Shown here: positions 35,056 through 47,161 of the stretch, in pieces
Numbering within the stretch: the stretch's first letter is position 1
How the letters are laid out: every line of letters starts with the position of its first letter
Source of the DNA: Antarcticimicrobium sediminis
Lineage (GTDB): Bacteria; Pseudomonadota; Alphaproteobacteria; Rhodobacterales; Rhodobacteraceae
Assembly: GCF_004348975.1 (NCBI RefSeq)
Contig: NZ_SMFP01000019.1
Span: forward strand, 1 to 64,000
Length of the DNA: 64,000 bases
Direction of reading: 5' to 3'
The notes under the pieces: model-generated
Databases searched by the model: none
The model's input: the letters and a program-made list of their open reading frames with translations, nothing else
Told to the model about the DNA's origin: nothing
Translations under genes and position numbers: made by a program

Positions 35056-35928
35056 ATGACAGATACTGACACACGCCCGTTTCGCGCTTTGATCCCGCCG
35101 CTTCGCTGGCTGTTCGGGCTGTTGATCCTGTTTGCCGGTCTTGCCAGTTTTGCCGCCCCCACGCGGGCCGCCGAACGGGGGCGGATCGAGGCGTTTCTGC
35201 AGGTCACGGGATTTGATGTGGCGCTTGACAGTATCGCGTTTTCCGCCGGGGCGGCGCCCAAGATGCTGGGGATTGAGCCGGGGCTGTTCGGGTCCGAATG
35301 GGAGCGGCTGAGCAAAGAGGTGTTTGATACCGCCGAAATGCAGGGGCTCGGGCTGGACATTCTGGAGCCGACGCTGCGCGATGAGGCGCTTAACCATGCG
35401 GCGGAGTTCTATGCTTCCGATCTGGGCCAGCGGCTTGTTGCGGCCGAAAACCACTCGCAGAGGCTTGAGGATGACAGCGCGAAACAGGCCGAGGGCAAGC
35501 AGATTCTGGCCGATCTGCGCGACAGCGATCCGGGCCGGATCAAGGCGTTGGAACGGATGAACGGATCAATCGATGCGGCCGGGGCCAGTCTGCGCGCGAT
35601 GCAGGAGATTCAGTTCCGCTTTCTAATGGCGGCGAGCGCGGCCGGTGTGGTCGAGTTGCGTACCGATGCGGATGAGTTGCGCGCGCTGCTCAAGCAGAAC
35701 GAAGCGGAGCTGCGCGAGGCCATTCGTGCCTCGGCTCTGGCTGGGTCGGCCTTTACCTATCGCGATTTCACGGATGAGGAGATCGTGGCCTATACCGAGG
35801 CGTTGGATCACCCGCTGATGCAAGAGGTCTATGAGCTGTTGAATGCGACGCAGTACGAGATCATGGCCAATCGGTTCGAGGTGTTGGCCGCCCGCATGGC
35901 CGAACTGCGGCCCGGTCAGGACATCTGA
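35056..35928 (+). CDS. DUF2059-domain exported protein
   Basis: Protein of 290 residues with an N-terminal signal or anchor (WLFGLLILFAGLASFAAPTR, about 19-38). The DUF2059-like segment near the C-terminus (YRDFTDEEIVAYTEALDHPL) is a helical region of unknown function. It is followed three bases later by a second protein of similar design, and the two probably form a periplasmic pair. Confidence 0.8.
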   Translation: MTDTDTRPFRALIPPLRWLFGLLILFAGLASFAAPTRAAERGRIEAFLQVTGFDVALDSIAFSAGAAPKMLGIEPGLFGSEWERLSKEVFDTAEMQGLGLDILEPTLRDEALNHAAEFYASDLGQRLVAAENHSQRLEDDSAKQAEGKQILADLRDSDPGRIKALERMNGSIDAAGASLRAMQEIQFRFLMAASAAGVVELRTDADELRALLKQNEAELREAIRASALAGSAFTYRDFTDEEIVAYTEALDHPLMQEVYELLNATQYEIMANRFEVLAARMAELRPGQDI

Positions 35929-35931
35929 GCG

Positions 35932-36765
35932 ATGGCCCTGTTGCGCCGCGCCGGGGCCTGTCTTTCACTTCTGGTGATGTTTTTCGCGAGCGGGCTGTGG
36001 GCTGGCCCCGATGCGACCGACGCCGCTGATCTGGCGCGTCTTTTGCGGGTCGATGATCTGGCAGAGGCGCTGCATCACGAGGGGGGCGATCACGGCACCG
36101 CCCTTGATCAAGACATGCTGGATGGACGGGGCGGGGCGCATTGGGCCCGGCAGGTGGCCGGGATTTACGGCACGGATCGGATCGCCACCGCGATGCGCCG
36201 CGCATTGGCTAAGCTGCTTGCTCCTGATGATGTAGCGGCCTGCGCCGCGTTTTTTGACAGCCCGCTGGGACAAAAGATCCTGTCGCATGAGATTGCTGCG
36301 CGGGTGGCCATGCGCAATGATGCGATCGAGGCCGCCGCGCGTGATGTCTATGACTCGCTGAAAGGCGGCGATGATCCGCGTCTGGCGGCGGTGATGCGGT
36401 TTGCCGATGTCAACGATCTGATCGAGCGCAATGTCGCGGGGGCGCTGAGTTCCAGTTTTCAGTTCCGGCGCGGTCTGGTGGAGGGCGGCGTTCTCGATCT
36501 GGATGAGGCGGGACTGCTTGCCGAAGTCTGGAGCGAAGAGGGGGAAACCCGGCAAGAAACCGAGAAATGGCTGTATGGCTATCTTCTGATGGCATATCAG
36601 CCGCTGTCCTTGCCGGAAATGGAGCGCTATATCGGGTTTTCGCAAGGTCCGGCGGGGCAGGCGCTGAACGCGGCACTGTTTGACGGCTTTGATGGGCTGT
36701 ACCGGCAGATTTCATATGAGCTGGGCCTTGGGATCGCCAATGCCATGATGGCCAGCGACATCTAG
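35932..36765 (+). CDS. Exported helical protein, DUF2059-like
   Basis: Protein of 277 residues with a signal peptide (AGACLSLLVMFFASGLWAGP). Segments such as LSLPEMERYIGFSQGPAGQA and LAPDDVAACAAFFDSPLGQK resemble the DUF2059 repeat that is also present in the preceding gene, suggesting two copies per protein. It lies 3 nt after that gene in the same operon. Function unknown. Confidence 0.78.
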   Translation: MALLRRAGACLSLLVMFFASGLWAGPDATDAADLARLLRVDDLAEALHHEGGDHGTALDQDMLDGRGGAHWARQVAGIYGTDRIATAMRRALAKLLAPDDVAACAAFFDSPLGQKILSHEIAARVAMRNDAIEAAARDVYDSLKGGDDPRLAAVMRFADVNDLIERNVAGALSSSFQFRRGLVEGGVLDLDEAGLLAEVWSEEGETRQETEKWLYGYLLMAYQPLSLPEMERYIGFSQGPAGQALNAALFDGFDGLYRQISYELGLGIANAMMASDI

Positions 36766-36955
36766 GGCGAATCCGGTTGACAGGCCGGGGGCAGGACGCG
36801 ATAAGCGCGCATCCCGGCCCGTATCTTGCGTGCCGGGTTTCGTTCTCATGACGCCCTGAAGGGCGCGCTGTCCGACGGTGGCGGGGCTGAAATGCCTGCC
36901 GCGAACACCCCGAAAGAGGGGGGCCACAGGACGCGGCAGAAAAAAGGAAAGACCC

Positions 36956-37546
36956 ATGTTCGCGGTCCTCAAGACCGGTGGCAAGCAGTATAAGGTTCAG
37001 GCGGGTGATATTCTCCGTGTTGAAAAACTGGCTGCCGATTCCGGCGAAACGATTCAATTCAACGATGTCCTGATGCTGGGTGGCGAAAGCCCGGTTATTG
37101 GCGTGCCCTTCATCGAAGGTGCTGCCGTTCAGGCCGAAGTGATCGACCAGATCAAAGGCGATAAGGTCATCCACTTTGTCAAACGTCGCCGTAAGCATTC
37201 CAGCAAGCGGACCAAAGGTCACCGTCAAAAGCTGACGCTGGTCAAGATCACCGAGATCCTGGCGTCTGGTGGCGACAAGACCGGCGTGAAGGTCGCGACT
37301 GGCAAAGGCGATGCGCCTGCTGCCGGTGCTGCTGCTCCGGCCCCCAAGGCCGCCGCTGCTGCCACTTCGGACGATCTGACCAAGATCACCGGTGTCGGCC
37401 CCGCCGCCGCCAAGAAGCTGGTCGAAGCCGGTCTCTCCAGCTTTGCCCAGATCGCGGCCTTGTCCGAAGACGACATTGCTGGTATCGACGCGGTCAAAGT
37501 GAAACCCGAATGGGTTGAGCAGGCCAACGAGCTGGCCAAGGGCTAA
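36956..37546 (+). CDS. rplU: 50S ribosomal protein L21 with C-terminal HhH extension
   Basis: L21 (residues 1-102) begins MFAVLKTGGKQYKVQAGD and includes KRRRKHSSKRTKGHRQ, the rRNA-binding basic stretch. About 94 further residues form an alanine/proline linker (about 112-128) and a helix-hairpin-helix-like module (LTKITGVGPAAAKKLVEAGL). The total of 196 is almost twice normal L21. The ATG at 36956 has AAAGGAAAG upstream. It is followed by rpmA after 12 nt. Confidence 0.96.
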   Translation: MFAVLKTGGKQYKVQAGDILRVEKLAADSGETIQFNDVLMLGGESPVIGVPFIEGAAVQAEVIDQIKGDKVIHFVKRRRKHSSKRTKGHRQKLTLVKITEILASGGDKTGVKVATGKGDAPAAGAAAPAPKAAAAATSDDLTKITGVGPAAAKKLVEAGLSSFAQIAALSEDDIAGIDAVKVKPEWVEQANELAKG

Positions 37547-37558
37547 GGAGACAGACGA

Positions 37559-37828
37559 ATGGCACATAAAAAAGCTGGCGGTTCCTCCCGTAACGGGCGC
37601 GACTCCGCAGGTCGCCGCCTTGGCGTAAAACTCTATGGCGGTCAGGCCGTCATTCCCGGCAACATCATCGTGCGTCAGCGCGGGACCAAATTTTGGCCGG
37701 GGCAGGGTGTTGGCATGGGCAAGGATCACACGATCTTTGCAACCGTCGACGGCGCTGTGAAGTTCCATACCGGCCTCAAGGGCCGCACCTTCATTTCGGT
37801 TCTCCCGGTGGCGGAGGCCGCCGAGTAA
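37559..37828 (+). CDS. rpmA: 50S ribosomal protein L27
   Basis: Protein of 89 residues starting [18 protein letters not shown], the typical L27 N-terminus that reaches the peptidyl-transferase centre. It continues with [17 protein letters not shown]. Start preceded by AAGGAGA. It is co-transcribed with rplU and followed by a terminator. Confidence 0.97.
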   Translation: MAHKKAGGSSRNGRDSAGRRLGVKLYGGQAVIPGNIIVRQRGTKFWPGQGVGMGKDHTIFATVDGAVKFHTGLKGRTFISVLPVAEAAE

Positions 37829-37857
37829 GCCGTAACCTGAAGGGTTTTGAAAAACTG

Positions 37858-37889
37858 AAGGGGGATCGGCGAAACCGTCGGTCCCCTTT
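37858..37889 (+). terminator. Rho-independent terminator after rplU-rpmA
   Basis: A stem of about 13 pairs (left AAGGGGGATCGGC, right GTCGGTCCCCTTT with two G-U pairs) around a short GAAAC loop, followed by a T-rich tail (TTCACTTGTTTT). It lies 30 bp past the rpmA stop. Confidence 0.75.
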
Positions 37890-38011
37890 CACTTGTTTTC
37901 ACGCCTGTGCCGTGACGCTTGCGAAAGGCCGGGCCGCACCACATATCGAGTTGACCATTTGGCAGGGGCTCCGGTCGGATACCCTGTGATGTTCGGAGGA
38001 GGAACAGGCGG

Positions 38012-38548
38012 ATGATGTTGAATCAAATAACAACGCAAGAGGTCATCAATGCGGGGCGCTTCGATTTGCGCCCGCTGCGGCGCTCGGACATGGGGCTGAT
38101 CGAGCTTTATGCAAGCGACAAGCGCGTGGCGCGCATGACCACGTCGATTCCGCATCCCTATCCGCCGGGCGCGGCCGAGGCTTTTGTCGCCCGCGCGCTG
38201 GATCCTGAGCGCGAGGCGGATATCTGGGCCATCGACGGCACCAAGTCCGACGAGGGCGAGCTGCTGGGCCTGATCAATCTGAAGAAGATGGATCGCAACC
38301 AGTCCGAGGTTGGCTTCTGGGTGGCGCCACTCTACTGGAACACGGGCATGGCCTCCGAGGCGGTGCAGGCGTTGATCGCGGCCAATCCGCTGGGCAACGA
38401 CGCGATGTTCGCCAGCGTGTTTCAGGACAACCCCGCCTCGGCGCGGGTGCTAACTCATTGTGGCTTCGCCTATCTGGGCGATGCTGAAACCTATTCGGTG
38501 GCGCGCGATGCCACCGTTCCCACCTGGACCTATAGCCGAAAACTCTGA
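38012..38548 (+). CDS. GNAT-family N-acetyltransferase (RimJ/RimL-like)
   Basis: Protein of 178 residues with the start FDLRPLRRSDMGLIELYASD and the acetyl-CoA-binding region VGFWVAPLYWNTGMASEAV. The C-terminal motif NPASARVLTHCGFAYLG is typical of RimJ-like acetyltransferases. GGAGGAGG precedes the ATG. Substrate unknown; in many alphaproteobacteria such a gene lies between rpmA and obgE. Confidence 0.88.
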   Translation: MMLNQITTQEVINAGRFDLRPLRRSDMGLIELYASDKRVARMTTSIPHPYPPGAAEAFVARALDPEREADIWAIDGTKSDEGELLGLINLKKMDRNQSEVGFWVAPLYWNTGMASEAVQALIAANPLGNDAMFASVFQDNPASARVLTHCGFAYLGDAETYSVARDATVPTWTYSRKL

Positions 38549-38575
38549 TTGTTTCGGTATGGTCCTTTGCGCTAG

Positions 38576-40713
<2,138 letters not shown>

Positions 40714-40723
40714 CCCTTCCTTT

Positions 40724-40748
40724 CACCACAAATATCCCCGCCGGAGGC
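40724..40748 (+). repeat. Recurrent Rhodobacteraceae intergenic motif
   Basis: CACAAATATCCCCGCCGGAG, between proB and proA, resembles a short motif that I recall occurring downstream of many genes in Rhodobacteraceae genomes. Only one copy is seen in this window, so its repetitive nature is from memory. Confidence 0.35.
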
Positions 40749-40790
40749 GAGACATCCTCTGGCGCGCCCCAAAAGCAAAGGCGCCGAGAC

Positions 40791-42056
40791 ATGAAAGATC
40801 TGGACAACATTCCCGCCCTGATGGCCGCGCTTGGCGCCCGTGCCAAAGCCGCCGCGGCGGAACTGGCCTTCGCCCCGGCCGAAGCCAAGCGCGCGGCGCT
40901 GGAAGCCGCTGCGGATGCGGTCTGGGCGCATCGGGGCGATATCATCGCGGCCAATGCCAAGGATCTGGATTTTGGTCGGGACAAGGGCCTGAGCGCCGCG
41001 ATGATGGACCGGCTGATGCTGGACGAGCCGCGCATTCAGGGCATTGTCGCGGGGCTGCGTGCGGTGGCGGCGCAACAGGATCCGGTCGGCGCGGTGATGA
41101 CGGAATGGGACATGCCCTCGGGGCTGCATATCCAGCGTGTGCGCACCCCCTTGGGGGTGATCGGCGTGATCTATGAAAGCCGCCCCAATGTCACCGCCGA
41201 TGCCGGTGCGCTGTGCCTGAAATCTGGCAACGCGGTGATCCTGCGCGGCGGTTCGGAAAGCTTCCATTCCTCCAGCGCGATCCATAGCTGTCTGGTCGAA
41301 GGGCTCAGGGCCGCCGGGCTGCCCGAGGCGGCGATCCAGCTTGTGCCGACCCGCGATCGCGCGGCGGTCTCCGAGCTGTTGACCATGACGGAGTATGTGG
41401 ATGTGATCGTGCCGCGCGGCGGCAAGGGGCTGGTGGGTCTGGTGCAGCGCGAGGCGCGGGTGCCGGTCTTTGCCCATCTGGAGGGGATCGTGCACATCTA
41501 TATCGACAAGGCGGCCGATCTGGACAAGACGCTGAAGGTGGTGATGAACGCCAAGACGCGACGCACCGGGATCTGCGGCGCTGCCGAATGCCTGCTGATC
41601 CACCGTGACGTGATCAACTCCATCGGCAAACCGGTGATCGCGGCGCTGGTTGCGGCCGGGGTTTCGGTTCATGCTGGCGGCGCACTGAGTGAAATCGTCG
41701 GCACGGTGCCCGCAACGGAGGCCGATTGGGGCCGTGAATACCTCGATATGATCATCGCGGCCAAGCCGGTCGATGACATCGACGCCGCCATCGCCCATAT
41801 CCGCCAATATGGCTCGAACCACACCGATTGCATCCTGACCGAGGACAAAGCGGCGGTCGCACGTTTCTTTGAGCGGCTCGACAGCGCGATTCTGATGCAC
41901 AACGCCTCGACCCAATTCGCCGACGGTGGCGAATTCGGCATGGGGGCCGAGATCGGCATCGCCACCGGCAAGATGCATGCGCGCGGGCCGGTCGGGGCAG
42001 AGCAATTGACCAGCTTCAAATATCTGGTCACCGGCGACGGCACTGTTCGGGGCTGA
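40791..42056 (+). CDS. proA: Glutamate-5-semialdehyde dehydrogenase
   Basis: Second enzyme of proline synthesis, 421 residues, reducing glutamyl phosphate with NADPH. Motifs include [31 protein letters not shown], the catalytic cysteine in [11 protein letters not shown], and the C-terminal [13 protein letters not shown]. It follows proB in the same direction. Confidence 0.97.
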   Translation: MKDLDNIPALMAALGARAKAAAAELAFAPAEAKRAALEAAADAVWAHRGDIIAANAKDLDFGRDKGLSAAMMDRLMLDEPRIQGIVAGLRAVAAQQDPVGAVMTEWDMPSGLHIQRVRTPLGVIGVIYESRPNVTADAGALCLKSGNAVILRGGSESFHSSSAIHSCLVEGLRAAGLPEAAIQLVPTRDRAAVSELLTMTEYVDVIVPRGGKGLVGLVQREARVPVFAHLEGIVHIYIDKAADLDKTLKVVMNAKTRRTGICGAAECLLIHRDVINSIGKPVIAALVAAGVSVHAGGALSEIVGTVPATEADWGREYLDMIIAAKPVDDIDAAIAHIRQYGSNHTDCILTEDKAAVARFFERLDSAILMHNASTQFADGGEFGMGAEIGIATGKMHARGPVGAEQLTSFKYLVTGDGTVRG

Positions 42057-42095
42057 CCGAACTGGGACTTGACAGGCGTCCGTTTGGACTGCGGA

Positions 42096-42716
42096 TCAGA
42101 ACCGAAGAGTCAGACCTGCCGCGTCATGTTTCGGTCTGAGCGTGCGGCCCATCTGTGTCGCGGCCAGTGGCAACAGCGCGAATTGCACCTTGGCGGGGAT
42201 CAGGGCGGCGGTCTTGCCCGCCCCGGTCAGCCAGTCCCAGAGCGCGGGATCGACAGCGATGGGGGTGCCGCTGGCGGTGACGGTCCAGGCCCCGTCCGCT
42301 TCGATCACATCAACCTGCCCGCCGCGGGGCAGCGCCGCTTCGCAGCACAACAGCGACAGAAACGCCAGCTTGACCAGACCGCGCGTTTGCCCCCCCTCGG
42401 GGTGCCAGGTGATGCGCAGGCGACCATCGCACCCGATGTCTTGCAACAGAGTCTTGATGTCGGCCTGGCCGATCACCTGTTCGCCCACCGCGCCAAAGGC
42501 GATGCGGAAAAACCGCAGCCGTGCGCTGGCGCTATTGGCGCTTTGCGCGATAAGGTCGTGTTCGGGGCCCGAGGCACCGCCGACCAGCTCCAGCAACTCC
42601 ATCCCGTTCACGATCGCCCCGATGGGTCCGATCAGATCGTGGCAAATGCGCGAGGCAATCAGCGCCGACATGTCTGGCGCGTCATCCTTCGGGTTGACCT
42701 GTGAGGGATTCTCCAT
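42096..42716 (-). CDS. chpT: Histidine phosphotransferase ChpT
   Basis: Protein of 206 residues that relays phosphate from the hybrid kinase CckA to CtrA and CpdR in alphaproteobacteria. The histidine-bearing helix is IASRICHDLIGPIGAIVNGM. The C-terminal half is a degenerate ATPase-like domain without nucleotide motifs. The ATG at 42716 (MENPSQVNPKDDAPDMSALI) is a reasonable start; a downstream MSALIASR start is also possible. It is convergent with proA and divergent from the DUF3553 gene. Confidence 0.87.
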   Translation of the reverse strand: MENPSQVNPKDDAPDMSALIASRICHDLIGPIGAIVNGMELLELVGGASGPEHDLIAQSANSASARLRFFRIAFGAVGEQVIGQADIKTLLQDIGCDGRLRITWHPEGGQTRGLVKLAFLSLLCCEAALPRGGQVDVIEADGAWTVTASGTPIAVDPALWDWLTGAGKTAALIPAKVQFALLPLAATQMGRTLRPKHDAAGLTLRF

Positions 42717-42732
42717 AAGGGAATACTGGCCC

Positions 42733-42915
42733 ATGAACGATCTGAACTCCATACTTGAACCGGGCATGCTGGTTCGCCACCCTGATCGCCCCGACTGGGG
42801 CGTCGGGCAGGTGCAGTCCAACGCCGGCGGCAAGATCACCGTGAATTTCCGCGACGCCGGCAAAGTCGTGTTTGACGGGGCCCGCGTCGCGCTTGTCATC
42901 GCCTTTGATGGGTGA
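42733..42915 (+). CDS. DUF3553 small protein
   Basis: Protein of 60 residues starting MNDLNSILEPGMLVRHPDRP and continuing DWGVGQVQSNAGGKITVNFR, a CarD/SH3-like beta-barrel segment also found at the end of UvrD-type helicases. Function unknown. It is divergent from chpT with a 16-bp gap between start codons. Confidence 0.82.
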   Translation: MNDLNSILEPGMLVRHPDRPDWGVGQVQSNAGGKITVNFRDAGKVVFDGARVALVIAFDG

Positions 42916-43033
42916 AACAGGTTGATGAAATGTTAAAGCCTGCGGCATCTGCTCCCTGCTGGTTGCGCTGTTGGGCCGGGATGCGGTATCAGCGCGCAAA
43001 ACCGTGCCCTAACTCTTTTCAGCAGGAATACTG

Positions 43034-43858
43034 ATGCCTGACCGCGGGCCTGCCTTTTCCGTCAAGATCGCCGAGACCGAGGACGAACTGCGCGCGGCGC
43101 AGGCCTTGCGCTATGAGGTTTTCGTACGCGAATTGGGCGGTGGTGGCGAGATGGTGGATCACGAACAGGGATTGGAGCGCGACCGCTTTGACCCGTTCTT
43201 TGATCACATGATTGTCAGCGAGACTGGCGCGGGCCGGGTCGTCGGTGTCTATCGGCTGTTGCGCGACGATCAGGCGCAGGCGGCGGGGCAGTTCTATTCC
43301 GAGGATGAATACGACCTTTCGGTGCTGAAATCTTCGGGGCGCCGACTGTTGGAACTGGGCCGCTCCTGCGTGCATCCGGACTATCGCGGCAGCATGGCGA
43401 TGTTTCATCTCTGGACGGGGCTGTCCGGATATGTGGCGCAGCACGGGATCGACATCCTGTTCGGCGTCGCCAGCTTTCACGGCACCGATGTGCAGGCGCT
43501 GGCACAACCGCTGTCGATGCTGCATCACAACCATCTGGCCCCGCCGGAGCTGCGGGTGCGGGCCCAGCCCGACCATTTCCAAAGCATGGATCTGGTGCCC
43601 GAGGATGCGCTTGACGGGCGCAACGCCATGCTGGGGGTGCCCGCGCTGATCAAGGCCTATCTGCGGCTTGGCGGGTTCGTGGGCGAGGGGGCCTTTGTCG
43701 ATCATGCCTTCAACACCACCGATGTCTGCCTGATCCTCGATACCGGACTTATGAACGAGCGGCACAGGCGGATCTATTCCGGGGCCCGTGCCAGCGCCCG
43801 AACCGGGGATCAAACGGCGGCCCAAACGGGCGACCAGACTGGTGAGCGCGCCGAATGA
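43034..43858 (+). CDS. olsB: Ornithine N-acyltransferase OlsB
   Basis: Acyltransferase of 274 residues that uses acyl-ACP to make lyso-ornithine lipid. The family pattern is seen in LRAAQALRYEVFVRELGG, LELGRSCVHPDYRG and FGVASFHGTDVQALAQPLS. The C-terminus carries a short repetitive tail (TGDQTAAQTGDQTGE). The stop overlaps the olsA start by 4 nt. Confidence 0.9.
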   Translation: MPDRGPAFSVKIAETEDELRAAQALRYEVFVRELGGGGEMVDHEQGLERDRFDPFFDHMIVSETGAGRVVGVYRLLRDDQAQAAGQFYSEDEYDLSVLKSSGRRLLELGRSCVHPDYRGSMAMFHLWTGLSGYVAQHGIDILFGVASFHGTDVQALAQPLSMLHHNHLAPPELRVRAQPDHFQSMDLVPEDALDGRNAMLGVPALIKAYLRLGGFVGEGAFVDHAFNTTDVCLILDTGLMNERHRRIYSGARASARTGDQTAAQTGDQTGERAE

Positions 43859-44694
43859 GCGCCACCTGGGAGAGTGAGACCCCGCCCGATCCGGTGGACA
43901 TCGGAGCGTTGGGCTGGGTGCTTGTCGTCGGTCGGGGCACGGTTCTGATCGCGCTGATCACGGTCTGTCTGGTGCTCTTGCTGCTGCTGCGGCTGGTCGA
44001 AATCCCGATCTGGGGGCAGGGGCGGCCGATCACCCCCTTTATCGTCCAGTTTGTCTGCCGCAATGCCTTCCGCATCCTTGGAATCGGATTTTCCAGCCAC
44101 GGAACGCCGATGCGGGGTGCTGGCGCCGTCGTGGCCAACCACAGTTCGTGGCTGGATATCTTTACGCTGAACGCCTGCAAGCGGATCTATTTCGTGTCCA
44201 AGGCCGAGGTGGCGCACTGGCCCGGCATCGGCATTCTGGCGCGGGCAACCGGCACGGTGTTCATCGAGCGCGACCGCAGACAGGCGCGGGCGCAAACAGC
44301 CGTGTTCGTCGAACGGCTGGAAACGGGGCACAAGCTGCTTTTTTTCCCCGAGGGCACTTCGACCGACGGGCTCAGGGTGCTGCCGTTCAAATCGACGCTG
44401 TTTGGCGCCTTTTTCGCCGATCCGCTGCGCGAGTCGCTTAAGGTGCAACCGGTCAGCGTGATCTACCACGCTCCGGACGGGCAACCGGTGCGATTTTATG
44501 GCTGGTGGGGGGATATGGAGTTCGGCCCGCATCTGCTGAAAACGCTTTCGGCACCGCGACAGGGGCGGGTAGAGCTGATCTATCACACCCCGCTGAAGGT
44601 GTCCGAATTCCAGAACCGCAAGGCGCTGGCAGCCACAGCCGAGGCGCTGGTGCGCGCGGGGCTTGAGGCCTATCTGCCCGAAGCGGAAGACTGA
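43855..44694 (+). CDS. olsA: Lyso-ornithine lipid acyltransferase OlsA
   Basis: Membrane-associated acyltransferase of 279 residues. It has one N-terminal span (about 25-47), the HX4D motif NHSSWLD, and the FPEGTSTDG phosphate-binding motif. It adds the second fatty acid to lyso-ornithine lipid, and in some species also acts as a PlsC. Partner of OlsB in a two-gene operon. Confidence 0.9.
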   Translation: MSATWESETPPDPVDIGALGWVLVVGRGTVLIALITVCLVLLLLLRLVEIPIWGQGRPITPFIVQFVCRNAFRILGIGFSSHGTPMRGAGAVVANHSSWLDIFTLNACKRIYFVSKAEVAHWPGIGILARATGTVFIERDRRQARAQTAVFVERLETGHKLLFFPEGTSTDGLRVLPFKSTLFGAFFADPLRESLKVQPVSVIYHAPDGQPVRFYGWWGDMEFGPHLLKTLSAPRQGRVELIYHTPLKVSEFQNRKALAATAEALVRAGLEAYLPEAED

Positions 44695-45048
44695 TCCGCC
44701 GGATTTTTCTGGCCAGACCTTACGATCATACCCTATGCTTACGGATATCGTTTCAGCTGCGGCCCTGCATGAAAACCCATACAGGATGCGCTGAACAAGC
44801 TCGCGGCGCGGCATTTTCGAAAGATCGAAACGGGCCAAGTCGGTCACCGCCCCAAGGCCTATTGCATCTCAAGACGGCCCTCGCATCGCTTTGGGGTTGC
44901 GGCTGAGGGCCAGATGGCCTATTTGCGCGCCATTCAAACCCGCAGGCGGGGTTTGGGCTGCTCGGGGGAGACATCCCTGACGGTCCGCCGGTTGGAGCAT
45001 CTGCTTCTCTCACCCCCGCCGAGGCGTAAACCGGAAAGGAAACTACCT
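44695..45048 (+). promoter_or_regulatory. rpsB promoter and leader region
   Basis: About 350 bp without a gene. It contains a 7-bp stem GGCCCTC/GAGGGCC (44876-44882 and 44905-44911) with complementary inner bases, which may form a leader structure ahead of rpsB. In other bacteria S2 represses its own operon via the leader. The start is preceded by GGAAAGGAAAC. No further motif is recognised. Confidence 0.4.
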
Positions 45049-45840
45049 ATGGCTCTTCCTGAGTTCACAATGCGTCAGCTGCTTGAAGCTGGTGTTCACT
45101 TTGGTCACCAGACGCAGCGCTGGAACCCGCGCATGGGGCCCTATATCTATGGCTCGCGCAACGGCATCCATATCATGGACCTGACCCAGACTGTCCCGAT
45201 GCTGGACCAGGCGTTGACCGCGGTTCGCGATACCGTTGCCAAGGGTGGCCGGGTTCTGTTCGTCGGCACCAAGCGTCAGGCACAACAGCCGATCGCCGAC
45301 TCGGCCGAGAAATCGGCGCAGTACTTCATGAACCACCGTTGGTTGGGCGGCACGCTGACCAACTGGAAAACCGTTTCGCAGTCGATCAACCGTCTGAAGC
45401 AGATCGACGAGCAGATGGAAACCGGCTTTGAAGGTCTGACCAAGAAAGAGCGTCTGGGCATGGAACGTGACCAGACCAAGCTGCAGGCCAGCCTTGGCGG
45501 GATCCGCGAAATGGGCGGCACCCCGGACCTGCTGTTCGTCATCGACGTCAAGAAAGAGGCTCTGGCCATCTCCGAAGCGAACAAGCTGGGCATCCCGGTC
45601 GTCGCTGTGGTCGATACCAACTGCTCGCCTGATGGCATTGATTACATGATCCCCGGCAACGATGACGCGGCACGCGCTATCGCGCTGTATTGCGATCTGG
45701 TCTCGCGCGCGGCACTGGACGGCATGACGGCACAGATGGGCGCCGCAGGCATCGATCTGGGCTCGCTGGAAGAGGCTCCTGTCGAAGAGGCGCTGGTTGA
45801 AGAACCGGCCGTCGTCGCGGACGCCCCGGCCGAAGCCTGA
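45049..45840 (+). CDS. rpsB: 30S ribosomal protein S2
   Basis: Protein of 263 residues starting [20 protein letters not shown]. Conserved blocks are [32 protein letters not shown] and [18 protein letters not shown]. An acidic alanine/proline tail (about 240-263) is common in this order. It is followed by tsf after 81 bp. Confidence 0.97.
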   Translation: MALPEFTMRQLLEAGVHFGHQTQRWNPRMGPYIYGSRNGIHIMDLTQTVPMLDQALTAVRDTVAKGGRVLFVGTKRQAQQPIADSAEKSAQYFMNHRWLGGTLTNWKTVSQSINRLKQIDEQMETGFEGLTKKERLGMERDQTKLQASLGGIREMGGTPDLLFVIDVKKEALAISEANKLGIPVVAVVDTNCSPDGIDYMIPGNDDAARAIALYCDLVSRAALDGMTAQMGAAGIDLGSLEEAPVEEALVEEPAVVADAPAEA

Positions 45841-45921
45841 TCACCGGGCTGTCACCGATCTGACATGCGGGGCAGGCTATGACCTGCCCCAAGCAACCTT
45901 TGATTTGAGGAGAGCCAAGAT

Positions 45922-46797
45922 ATGGCAATCACAGCAGCACAGGTGAAAGAACTGCGCGACTCCACCGGAGCCGGCATGATGGACGCCAAAAAGGCGCTGA
46001 CCGAAACCGATGGCGACATGGACGCCGCGGTGGATTGGCTGCGCACCAAGGGTCTGGCCAAAGCGGCCAAGAAATCCGGTCGCACCGCCGCCGAGGGCCT
46101 GATCGCCGTCGTCGTCGAGGGGGGCACCGGCGTTGCCGTCGAGGTGAACTCAGAGACCGATTTCGTCGCCAAGAACGCTGATTTCCAGTCGATGGTCGCA
46201 GGCATTGCCAAAGCGGCGCTGCCCGTGGCTGACCTTGCGGCGCTGAATGGCGCCGATCTGGGCGGCAAGAGCGTGGCCGACACCCTGACCGACAAGATCG
46301 CCACCATTGGCGAGAACATGTCGCTGCGCCGTATGGAAAAGATCGAAGGCGAAACCATCGTCTCCTACATCCATAACGCCGTGGCCGATGGCATGGGCAA
46401 CATTGGTGTTCTGGTCGCGCTCAAGGGCGGCGACGAAGCCTTTGGCAAACAGGTCGCGATGCATATCGCTGCGGTGAACCCCGCCGCGTTGTCCGAGGCC
46501 GATCTGGACCCTGCCGTTGTCGAAAAAGAGCGTCAGGTGCAGATGGATATCGCCCGTGAATCCGGCAAGCCGGAGCAGGTGATCGAAAAGATGATCATCG
46601 GTCGGATGAAGAAATTCATCGCCGAGTCGACCCTGCTGAGCCAGCAGTTCGTGGTCAACCCGGACCTGACCGTCGGGGCCGCCGCCAAAGAGGCCGGTGC
46701 GGAAATCACCGGTTTCGTCCGTCTGGAAGTGGGCGAAGGCATCGAGGTGGAGAAGGAAGACTTCGCCGCCGAGGTGGCCAAGGCCGCACAGGGCTGA
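45922..46797 (+). CDS. tsf: Elongation factor Ts
   Basis: Guanine-nucleotide exchange factor for EF-Tu, 291 residues. N-terminal UBA-like [19 protein letters not shown], core [13 protein letters not shown] and VALHIAAVNP-like blocks. Start preceded by GAGGAGAG. A strong terminator lies 60 bp downstream. Confidence 0.97.
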   Translation: MAITAAQVKELRDSTGAGMMDAKKALTETDGDMDAAVDWLRTKGLAKAAKKSGRTAAEGLIAVVVEGGTGVAVEVNSETDFVAKNADFQSMVAGIAKAALPVADLAALNGADLGGKSVADTLTDKIATIGENMSLRRMEKIEGETIVSYIHNAVADGMGNIGVLVALKGGDEAFGKQVAMHIAAVNPAALSEADLDPAVVEKERQVQMDIARESGKPEQVIEKMIIGRMKKFIAESTLLSQQFVVNPDLTVGAAAKEAGAEITGFVRLEVGEGIEVEKEDFAAEVAKAAQG

Positions 46798-46856
46798 AAC
46801 AGCCCATACCACGGCTTGGGGCTGTAACAGCCCGGGGTTAGGGACCGAAACCAAAA

Positions 46857-46883
46857 CGGAGCCGCGCATATCGCGCGGCTCCG
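46857..46883 (+). terminator. Terminator after tsf
   Basis: Perfect 11-bp hairpin (46857-46867 with 46873-46883, core GGAGCCGCGC) with a 5-nt loop, followed by ACTTGTTT. Confidence 0.8.
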
Positions 46884-47161
46884 ACTTGTTTGACGACCCC
46901 TTGATGATGGGGATGGCGGGGCCATTCAAAGGCTCCGGCTCGACTACGGAAAAATACATACCCGAACCGGACGGGACAGAGAGCCTTGAAATCGGCAAGG
47001 ATCAGTTCCCGACGCTCCTTAGGCTAAAGCCACCACTCACGGAACGGCTATACTTTGCGATTTTCGGTCTGTTTTGAAAAGTCATGTATTCCTTACCCCA
47101 GGTAAGGCACGAGACCCGAAATCTGTACAACGTATTGTAAGTTTGCTGTTTTTTTCACCGT
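46884..47161. other. Spacer between tsf terminator and luxR
   Basis: No gene is called. A 7-bp inverted repeat CCTTACC-CCA-GGTAAGG (47091-47107) may terminate transcription of the minus-strand luxR gene. The plus-strand open frame through 47077 starts without a ribosome-binding site and passes through the tsf terminator, so it is unlikely to be real. Confidence 0.4.

Noticed and set aside
46904-47077. Small plus-strand frame after tsf
   Set aside because: No ribosome-binding site, starts next to the tsf terminator, and I see no family features.
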